Positions 7,009 through 12,065 of a stretch of DNA of 12,065 nt are shown one piece after another. The DNA comes from Pseudomonadota bacterium. GTDB lineage: Bacteria; Myxococcota; Myxococcia; Myxococcales; Myxococcaceae. Positions within the stretch are counted from its first letter, which is position 1; the number at the start of each line of letters is the position of its first letter. The DNA is taken from NCBI GenBank assembly GCA_023424585.1, contig JAFADT010000309.1:1-12065 (forward strand), written 5' to 3'. The translations under genes and the position numbers were made by a program. Below the pieces are notes generated by a model. The model was not told where the DNA came from. It saw nothing but the letters and a program-made list of their open reading frames with translations, and searched no databases.

Positions 7009-8289
7009 TCAGCCGTCGTTGAGGGCCTGGGCCCAGCCCTTCTCGAAGTTGTCGTGGTACGCCTGCCACAACGCGTCCGAGGAGTACTTCACCAGGTTCT
7101 CGTCGTTGTAGCGCAGCGAGTTCTTGGACAGGTTGTGCGAGCCCGTCAGCACCAGCTTGCGCACCGTCCCGTTGAAGTTCCCCGAGTAGACGAAGTGCTT
7201 GCTGTGCGTGAGGACCTCGCGCGGCGTGCCGTCGCTCATCCTCACGTTGTTGGCGGAGGCGTCGTACAGCTGGCGCACGGTGACGTTCTTCGCGCCCGTG
7301 AGCTTCGCGCGGATGCCCGCGTCCATGTCCGTGTAGAGCACGCGCACCCGGCAGCCCAGCCTGCCAATGCGCACCAGCTCCGTGGCCACGATGGCGCGGC
7401 TGTCATTGAAGTGGTTCTGGTTCACGTCCAGCGTGCAGCCGGAGACGTAGGTCTTGATGGAGTCCGTGAAGTTGTTCGCCACGGTGTCGCTGGACAGCTC
7501 GTTGTCGTTGCCCTCGCGCGGGAAGAAGTACGCGGTCCACGGCGCGTTGGGGGACCTGTAGTAGCCCTGGCCCGTGGTGGGGTTGTAGTAGTCCGTCGTC
7601 TTCGTGCCGCCACGCAGGTCGTTGTGGTAGCCGACCCAGTAGTCGTACCAGTCCCAGTCCTCGTAGCTGACGACCATGTCGTTCCAGTAGTTGTTCTGGG
7701 AGTAGGTGTTGTTCCACGACCCCTGCACCACCACGCGCTGGATGCGGTTGCCCTGCGGATCCCTGGTGGTGGAGAAGGTGAAGATCTTGTCGTGCATGAT
7801 GGTGCCCTCGCGGTCGAAGCCCGCGATGCACGCGCTCCCCGCGCCCGTGCCGTGGCACCGCGTGAGCTCCAGCCGCAGCCCGTCCGGGCACGTCGCCGCC
7901 GGTGGCACGTAGCTGCTCAGGTCATGGATGACGCCGCCGGAGGCGAACTCCGAGGCGGCGCCGCCGTTCTGCTCGTCCACCACCAGCCGCACGACGACGC
8001 CCCGGCACAGCGCCGCCTTGAGGGCCGCGTTCAGGTGGTCCGTCGTCCACAGGAACATCGCGATGCGGATGTAGGAACCCTTCGGGCTGTTCTCGATGAG
8101 CCGGACGAGCTCGTCCTTGATGCGGTAGTCCCGCGCGCCCGTGTTGTCCGGCTGGTTGAAGACGGCGTAGAGCCCGGGCACGTTCGTCGCGCCCTGGGCC
8201 TGCTCCGCCAGGTTCGGATCCGTCTGCGCCTCGGGCTGACACCCGCTGAGCGCCACCACCAGTCCTGCCACCGCCAACAGCCGTCTCAT
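7009..8289 (-). CDS. Phospholipase-D-like (HKD) lipoprotein
   Basis: This 426-residue protein begins MRRLLAVAGLVVALSGCQ, a lipoprotein signal with lipobox LSGC (C17 would be lipidated). It carries two HKD-type sites: H166-D-K168 with G190-S-W-N193, and H362-S-K364 with G383-S-H-N386. These are the catalytic His/Lys and GSxN elements of the phospholipase D superfamily, whose members cleave phosphodiesters in lipids or nucleic acids. The Asp usually found five residues after Lys is absent in both. Residues 193-262 are unusually rich in Trp, Tyr and Asn, a possible binding face. Six further Cys may form disulfides, consistent with an envelope location. A GGGAGG ribosome site lies 6 nt before the ATG. 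The gene follows the carotenoid oxygenase by 75 nt. Substrate is unknown. Confidence 0.9.
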   Translation of the reverse strand: MRRLLAVAGLVVALSGCQPEAQTDPNLAEQAQGATNVPGLYAVFNQPDNTGARDYRIKDELVRLIENSPKGSYIRIAMFLWTTDHLNAALKAALCRGVVVRLVVDEQNGGAASEFASGGVIHDLSSYVPPAATCPDGLRLELTRCHGTGAGSACIAGFDREGTIMHDKIFTFSTTRDPQGNRIQRVVVQGSWNNTYSQNNYWNDMVVSYEDWDWYDYWVGYHNDLRGGTKTTDYYNPTTGQGYYRSPNAPWTAYFFPREGNDNELSSDTVANNFTDSIKTYVSGCTLDVNQNHFNDSRAIVATELVRIGRLGCRVRVLYTDMDAGIRAKLTGAKNVTVRQLYDASANNVRMSDGTPREVLTHSKHFVYSGNFNGTVRKLVLTGSHNLSKNSLRYNDENLVKYSSDALWQAYHDNFEKGWAQALNDG

Positions 8290-8295
8290 GACCTG

Positions 8296-8324
8296 CCTCC
8301 CATTCGCCGCCTCAGGCCATTTAA
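8296..8324 (-). promoter_or_regulatory. Ribosome site and possible -10 of the lipoprotein gene
   Basis: On the minus strand, GGGAGG (8301-8296) is a clear Shine-Dalgarno 6 nt before the ATG. TTAAAT (8324-8319), inside the most A/T-rich patch of the area, is a possible -10. No recognisable -35 lies at standard spacing. An own promoter is therefore possible but unproven; readthrough from the oxygenase gene is the alternative. Confidence 0.35.
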
Positions 8325-8364
8325 TCTGAAATGACTTGAAAAGCAGAGATGGCGGGAGTCGGGG

Positions 8365-9795
8365 TCACTTCGCGGGCGCGAAGCCGCCGTGGAACGTCGG
8401 CGGCAGGGCGTGGTCGAAGTGGCACCGGGCCACGGGCCCCTCCTCCAGCCGGCGCGCGTCCAGCACGGCGACGTGGGACGTGTCCGTCTTCGTGTCGTAG
8501 ACCTGCGTGAGCACCCAGCCGTCGTCCTCGGCGCTGGCGCCCGGGCGGGGGACGAAGACGGGCTCGGAGGGGTAGGTGCCTTCGCCCAGGTTCGCCGTCG
8601 TGACGCGGCCCGTGGCCACCTCCACGCGCGCCACGCCGTCGAAGAGGCCGCGCCGCGCTTCGTCGCTGCGGTGCGTGCCCACGTAGACCGTCTGGTTCGC
8701 GCGGTTCACGACGCCGGGGGCCACGCGGGGGAACTCGCAGCTCACGTCCAGCCGCTGCTCGGTGCGGAAGGTGCGCGCCTTCAGGTCCACCACCGCCCGG
8801 TGCAGCATGCCCTTCGCGTCCAGGGACGTGGGGCCGTGCACCAGCTCGCCCAGCCACTGGTTCGTCGTGAAGTCGGGGTAGCGCACGTAGTCCACCACCA
8901 GCGTGTCCCCCTGCTCGTACGCGTTGCCGAAGTGCCACAGGTAGAAGGCCTCCGTGGAGATGCGGAGCGGATGCGCCACGTCGTCGATGGGCACCACCAG
9001 CACCTCCGTGCCCGCCTCCGGCCGCCAGCGCAGGTTCTCCGAGTACGAGCCCACCCGCAGCAGCATCTTGAAGATGTTGAGGCGCAGCGGTGACAGGAAG
9101 AAGACAAGGGAGCGGTCCGTGGCGATGAAGTCGTGCACCATGGTCGCGCCCGGCAGCTTCACCGCGCCCAGCCGCTGCGCCTTGCCGCCGTCCGGCAGCG
9201 CGTAGAGGTCCGCCAGCGTCTCGCGGCCGTAGCGGATGCCGAAGTTGTAGGACGCCTTGCGTGACGGCACGCGGTGCGGGTGCGCGGAGAACGTCTCCAC
9301 CACCGTGCCGTCGAGGTCCGTCTCGCCCAGCGTGGACAGGTCGTCCTGGGACACCTCCACCGGGATGCTGCCCTCGAAGAGCGCGTACAGCTTGCCGTTC
9401 CACGCCATCACGGACGTGTTCGCGGAGTTCTTGCGCACGTTGCGCAGCTTGTGCAGCAGCGGCGTGGGCGTGCCGTACGCGCCGTAGCGCTGCGAGGGTG
9501 CCTCGCGCTCCGCCACCATGGTGGGCGTGTCCAGCAGCCGCGACGCGCCCGTCACCCCGTCCGCGCCGAAGCGCACGCCCAGTATCCCGCCGTCCCCGTC
9601 GAACCAGTGCTGGTACTGCCGGCCGTGCACGTCGAACGTCCACGGCCCCACCCGGTACAGCGAGCCCCGCAGCCCTTCCGGCACCTGTCCCTCCACCCGC
9701 AGCGGCTCGAAGCCGTGCTGGCGGGGGAGCGTGCGGAAGGCCCGCAGCCAGCCCGGTGCGGAGGAGGACATCGTCTGCTTCATCGCGGTCGTCAT
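8365..9795 (-). CDS. Carotenoid cleavage oxygenase (RPE65/CCD family)
   Basis: From the ATG at 9795 this is 476 residues, normal for the family. These non-heme iron enzymes use O2 to split a C=C bond in carotenoids, apocarotenoids or stilbene-like phenolics. The four iron-binding histidines are visible: H172 (FSAHPH), H221 (MVHDF), H288 (YLWHFGN) and H469 (TFHGGF, close to the C-terminus). Their spacing (49, 67, 181) closely follows known members. N-terminal LRGSLYRVGPWTFDVHG and HWFDGDGGI are also typical. The frame continues upstream to 9999, but that part crosses the promoter and operators. The chosen ATG has AAGGGAG (9807-9801) 5 nt before it. No signal peptide is seen. A TetR-type gene diverges from it. 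Myxobacteria make carotenoids, so an apocarotenoid substrate is plausible; a stilbene-type substrate is not excluded. Confidence 0.94.
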   Translation of the reverse strand: MTTAMKQTMSSSAPGWLRAFRTLPRQHGFEPLRVEGQVPEGLRGSLYRVGPWTFDVHGRQYQHWFDGDGGILGVRFGADGVTGASRLLDTPTMVAEREAPSQRYGAYGTPTPLLHKLRNVRKNSANTSVMAWNGKLYALFEGSIPVEVSQDDLSTLGETDLDGTVVETFSAHPHRVPSRKASYNFGIRYGRETLADLYALPDGGKAQRLGAVKLPGATMVHDFIATDRSLVFFLSPLRLNIFKMLLRVGSYSENLRWRPEAGTEVLVVPIDDVAHPLRISTEAFYLWHFGNAYEQGDTLVVDYVRYPDFTTNQWLGELVHGPTSLDAKGMLHRAVVDLKARTFRTEQRLDVSCEFPRVAPGVVNRANQTVYVGTHRSDEARRGLFDGVARVEVATGRVTTANLGEGTYPSEPVFVPRPGASAEDDGWVLTQVYDTKTDTSHVAVLDARRLEEGPVARCHFDHALPPTFHGGFAPAK

Positions 9796-9867
9796 GACAG
9801 CTCCCTTTCCCACTGCCCAATGCGGTGTCCCGGCGCGGGCCCACCCCGCGCCGCCCATCTTGTAGTC

Positions 9868-9897
9868 ACTGTAAACATCGTATGTTTCCGGTGTCAA
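9868..9897 (-). promoter_or_regulatory. Promoter of the carotenoid oxygenase gene
   Basis: On the minus strand, a perfect -35 TTGACA (9897-9892) is followed after 18 nt by TACAGT (9873-9868) as -10. Transcription would start near 9860, giving a leader of about 65 nt. The -35 lies within the larger inverted repeat and the spacer holds the smaller one, so a protein bound there would exclude RNA polymerase. Confidence 0.65.
9873..9887. promoter_or_regulatory. Candidate TetR operator site 1
   Basis: AAACAT-CGT-ATGTTT is a perfect six-base inverted repeat with a three-base spacer. It lies between the -35 and -10 of the oxygenase promoter. Its half-site differs from that of site 2 (CAACAT) at one position. 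Confidence 0.6.
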
Positions 9898-9919
9898 CAT
9901 GGATGTTGACGCTGGAAAC
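9884..9919. promoter_or_regulatory. Candidate TetR operator site 2 (36-bp inverted repeat)
   Basis: The core GTCAACAT-GG-ATGTTGAC (9893-9910) is a perfect eight-base inverted repeat. Outer arms GTTTCC (9884-9889) and GGAAAC (9914-9919) also pair, so 15 of 18 positions are symmetric over 36 bp. Its centre is about 21.5 bp from the centre of site 1, two helical turns, which would place two bound dimers on one face of the DNA. Confidence 0.65.
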
Positions 9920-9942
9920 TTCGCGCGGCGCCGGGGTAGGTT
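9913..9942 (+). promoter_or_regulatory. Possible promoter of the TetR-family gene
   Basis: TGGAAA (9913-9918) and TAGGTT (9937-9942), 18 nt apart, are the best -35/-10 pair facing the regulator gene. Transcription would start near 9949, 34 nt before the GTG. The -35 overlaps the outer arm of operator site 2, so autoregulation would follow. TATGTT (9881-9886) is an alternative -10. Confidence 0.3.
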
Positions 9943-9982
9943 CCGCGTGCGGTGCTCGACACTCGAGGGAAAGGCACGGACG

Positions 9983-10639
9983 GTGGCGACGAAGGGCAAG
10001 CGGAAGCAGGAGGAGGCCCCGGCCGAGCGGGTGCGCTACCACCACGGGGACCTGCGGCAGGCGCTGGTGGACGCGGCGGTGGCGCTCATCGCCGAGGAGG
10101 GCTTCAGCGCGCTGACGCTGCGGGAGGTGGCCCGGCGGGCGGGCGTCACCCACGCGGCGCCCTACCGGCACTTCGCGGATAAGGAGGCGCTGCTGGAGGC
10201 GGTGGCGCACGAGGGCTTCCGCGCCATGGCGCGCGAGATGCGCGAGCGCATGGCCCCCCAGGCAGATCCCCTGGAGCGGCTGTACGCGGCGGGCGAGGCC
10301 TACGTGCTCTTCGCCGTGCGGCACCCACCGCACTTCCGGGTGATGTTCGGTCCGCACTTCACGCGGCCGCTCTCACCGCCGCCGGCGGTGGAAGGGGAGG
10401 CGGACGCCTTCACGCTGCTGGTGAGCACCATCGAGGCGGGGCAGGCGGCGGGCCTCCTGCGGCCCGGTGAATCGCGGCCCCTCACGCTCACCGCGTGGTC
10501 GCTCGTGCACGGGCTCGCCTCGCTGTTCGTGGACCGGCAGCTCGGCGAGTCCCCCCAGGGCGCGGAGGCCGCGGAGGCGCTCGCCCGCGTGCAGACGCGG
10601 CTGCTCGTCGAGGGGCTCAAGCTGCCGCCGCGCGGCTGA
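9983..10639 (+). CDS. TetR family transcriptional regulator with WHG-type C-terminal domain
   Basis: From the GTG at 9983 this is 218 residues. After a Lys/Arg-rich start, residues 20-66 (YHHGDLRQALVDAAVALI...LTLREVARRAGVTHAAPYRHFADKEAL) are a classic TetR DNA-binding domain, with the helix-turn-helix at about 45-64. The C-terminal ligand domain contains W172-x3-H176-G177 (WSLVHGL), the mark of the WHG subgroup of TetR C-terminal domains. An upstream ATG at 9899 gives 28 more residues but sits in the centre of the 36-bp inverted repeat and is not family-like; the GTG has an AAAGG about 8 nt before it. The gene diverges from the carotenoid oxygenase and most likely represses it and itself through the two inverted repeats, released by an unknown small hydrophobic ligand. 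Confidence 0.92.
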   Translation: MATKGKRKQEEAPAERVRYHHGDLRQALVDAAVALIAEEGFSALTLREVARRAGVTHAAPYRHFADKEALLEAVAHEGFRAMAREMRERMAPQADPLERLYAAGEAYVLFAVRHPPHFRVMFGPHFTRPLSPPPAVEGEADAFTLLVSTIEAGQAAGLLRPGESRPLTLTAWSLVHGLASLFVDRQLGESPQGAEAAEALARVQTRLLVEGLKLPPRG

Positions 10640-10667
10640 GGTGCGCGACAGTCGGTGGGGAAGCGGG

Positions 10668-10695
10668 TTGACCGTCGGAGATTGTCGGGTACGGT
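10668..10695 (+). promoter_or_regulatory. Promoter of the P1 peptidase gene, probably leaderless
   Basis: TTGACC (10668-10673) and TACGGT (10690-10695) form a -35/-10 pair with a 16-nt spacer. The -10 ends exactly 7 nt before the ATG, which has no Shine-Dalgarno, so the transcript probably starts at or next to the start codon. ACCGT (10671-10675) and ACGGT (10691-10695) form an inverted repeat, and GTCGG occurs three times (10651, 10674, 10684). Confidence 0.6.
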
Positions 10696-10702
10696 CGCCG
10701 GC

Positions 10703-12065
10703 ATGGTGCGGATACCGGAAGAGAATGGGCCGAGGGTCCGGGCGCGGGAGCTGGGGCTTCCGCTGGGGCGCTTCAAGCCGGGGAAGTACAACGCCATCAC
10801 CGACGTGGAAGGCGTGCTGGTGGGCCACACCACGATCATCGAAGGCTCGGGGGCGTTGCGGCCCGGCTTCGGTCCGGTGCGCACGGGCGTCACGGCCATC
10901 CTGCCCAACCTGGGCAACATCTTCATGGAGCGCATGAGCGGAGGCGGCTTCGTGCTCAACGGCGCGGGCGAGGTCTCCGGCATGACGCAGCTGATGGAGT
11001 GGGGCCTCATCGAGACGCCCATCCTCCTCACCAACACCATGGCCGTGGGCGCCGTGTCCGACGGCGTGGCCAACTACCTCGTCCAGCGCTACCCGGGCAT
11101 CGGCGACGAGCACGACGTCATCATCCCCGTGGTGGGCGAGTGCGACGACTCGTGGCTCAACGACATCTCCGGCCGCCACGTGCGCCAGGAGCACGTCTTC
11201 GCCGCCATCAACAACGCGAAGTCCGGTCCGGTGCAGGAGGGCAACGTCGGCGGCGGCACCGGCATGGTGACGTGCGACTTCAAGGGCGGCATCGGCACGT
11301 CGTCGCGCAAGCTGCCGGAGGTGCTGGGCGGCTACACGCTGGGCGTGCTCGTGATGTCCAACTTCGGGAAGATGCACAACCTGCGCGTGGGCGGCCTGCC
11401 GGTGGGCGAGGTGCTGGTGGAGAAGTTCAAGAACACCCCCCACCGCGGCAAGTCCTACGGCTCCATCATCGCCGTGGTCGCCACGGACGCGCCGCTGCTC
11501 AGCCATCAGATCAACCGCCTCTGCAAGCGCGTGGGCCTGGGCATCGGGCGGGTGGGCAGCTACGCGGCGCACGGCTCCGGGGAGATCGTCGTGGGCTTCT
11601 CCACCGCGAACATCATCCCCCGGCGCACCCAGAAGATGGTCTACAAGATGAAGATCCTCCTGGATCAGCGCCTGGACCCCCTCTACGAGGCGGTGATGGA
11701 GTGCACGGAGGAGGCCATCCTCAACGCCATGTGCATGGCGGAGCCCATGACGGGGGTGAACGACAACTACTCCCCGGCGCTGCCCCTGGACGAGGTCCGC
11801 CGCTTCGTGGACGCCTGCCGCCCCATCTTCGCCTCGGTGAAGAAGCGCCCCCACCAGACGAGCGTGCCGGCCTCCAAGGAGCGGCCCAGCGACGAGGACC
11901 GCGAGGGGGACGTGACGCTGGGCAGCGCGCTGCCCACCCAGGTGCGCAGCGCGGAGGGCATTCCCTTCCCGACCCGCCCGGCCCCCAACGAGCCCCCGCC
12001 GGACGGGGGGCCCGGGCCCGCGCCGGCCGCGGCCGCGGCGCCCGCCCGGGAGGCCCCCGAGGGTT
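10703..12065 (+). CDS. P1 family (DmpA/S58) self-processing aminopeptidase, partial (C-terminus outside window)
   Basis: The frame is open from the ATG to the right edge (454 codons). Residues 28-372 match the DmpA family of N-terminal-nucleophile peptidases, which cleave themselves into two chains and remove N-terminal residues from small peptides, amides or esters. Visible family marks are AITDVEGVLVGHTT (31-44), GVTAILPN, NGAGEVSGM, TNTMAVGAVSDGV, EGNVGGGTGMVTCDFKGGIGTSSR (self-cleavage region, G198-T-S-S-R202), GYTLGVLVMSNFG and AVVATDAPL. The family is usually about 320-380 residues; here a Pro/Ala/Glu-rich, probably disordered tail begins near 375 and continues beyond the edge. No signal peptide is seen, so it is probably cytoplasmic. 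It starts 63 nt after the TetR gene but has its own promoter. Exact substrate cannot be told. Confidence 0.93.
   Translation, partial: MVRIPEENGPRVRARELGLPLGRFKPGKYNAITDVEGVLVGHTTIIEGSGALRPGFGPVRTGVTAILPNLGNIFMERMSGGGFVLNGAGEVSGMTQLMEWGLIETPILLTNTMAVGAVSDGVANYLVQRYPGIGDEHDVIIPVVGECDDSWLNDISGRHVRQEHVFAAINNAKSGPVQEGNVGGGTGMVTCDFKGGIGTSSRKLPEVLGGYTLGVLVMSNFGKMHNLRVGGLPVGEVLVEKFKNTPHRGKSYGSIIAVVATDAPLLSHQINRLCKRVGLGIGRVGSYAAHGSGEIVVGFSTANIIPRRTQKMVYKMKILLDQRLDPLYEAVMECTEEAILNAMCMAEPMTGVNDNYSPALPLDEVRRFVDACRPIFASVKKRPHQTSVPASKERPSDEDREGDVTLGSALPTQVRSAEGIPFPTRPAPNEPPPDGGPGPAPAAAAAPAREAPEG

Noticed and set aside
4112..7069. 985-residue minus-strand open frame opposite the tandem ligase
   Set aside because: It is antisense to two intact ATP-grasp units and the composition is typical of a shadow frame. 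The internal repetition only mirrors the duplicated ligase.
6979..8334. 451-residue plus-strand open frame opposite the HKD lipoprotein
   Set aside because: Val/Arg/His-rich antisense shadow. The minus-strand frame has a signal peptide, ribosome site and catalytic motifs.
8311..8345. TTTCA direct repeat with about 10-nt period upstream of the HKD lipoprotein gene
   Set aside because: Only two short copies in a small A/T-rich patch; too weak to call a regulator site.
9899..9982. Upstream ATG start for the TetR-family gene
   Set aside because: The ATG is in the centre of the 36-bp inverted repeat and the extra residues are unlike TetR N-termini; the GTG at 9983 fits better.
9796..9999. 68-residue N-terminal extension of the carotenoid oxygenase
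   Set aside because: It would run through the promoter and both inverted repeats. The internal ATG has a good ribosome site and gives the normal family length.
10373..11854. 493-residue minus-strand open frame opposite the P1 peptidase
   Set aside because: His/Ala/Arg-rich antisense shadow of a clear DmpA-family gene.

Overview
The window looks like chromosome from a high-GC deltaproteobacterium of the Myxococcaceae type (Myxococcus/Corallococcus-like). This is inferred from the very high GC with strong G/C third-codon bias, long false ORFs on the opposite strands, and the gene types present (secreted HKD-motif lipoprotein, carotenoid oxygenase, DUF4177 and RDD proteins). No rRNA, tRNA, CRISPR array, insertion sequence or phage gene is visible, and composition is even throughout.

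Layout. (1) 1-1946, minus strand: an ABC export cassette read ATPase -> six-helix permease -> an N-terminally anchored protein that runs off the left edge, all overlapping or nearly so. (2) 1947-2247: a divergent intergenic region with a candidate sigma-54-type promoter for a 69-residue, highly charged, probably coiled-coil protein (2248-2457). (3) 2520-6946, plus strand: hemB (zinc-type porphobilinogen synthase), a DUF4177-like protein with a basic N-terminal and an acidic C-terminal tail, an RDD-family membrane protein, and a 728-residue protein made of two complete D-Ala-D-Ala-ligase-like ATP-grasp units. The last three genes overlap (4 and 16 bp) and form one translationally coupled group. 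A strong symmetric hairpin at 6970-7002 ends it and also serves the convergent genes. (4) 7009-9795, minus strand: a two-HKD phospholipase-D-like lipoprotein downstream of a carotenoid cleavage oxygenase with all four iron-binding histidines. (5) 9983-10639, plus strand: a TetR/WHG-type regulator divergent from the oxygenase. The gap holds two nested inverted repeats about two helical turns apart, covering the -35 and spacer of the oxygenase promoter, which suggests local repression. (6) 10703-end, plus strand: a P1/DmpA-family (S58) self-processing peptidase with a long Pro/Ala-rich tail, running off the right edge.

The most unusual content is the tandem ATP-grasp ligase co-encoded with the RDD membrane protein and DUF4177 protein; the operator architecture between the oxygenase and the TetR gene; and a recurring arrangement (P1 peptidase, hemB, ABC ATPase) in which a -10-like hexamer sits 7-8 nt before a start codon that lacks a Shine-Dalgarno sequence, suggesting leaderless mRNAs.
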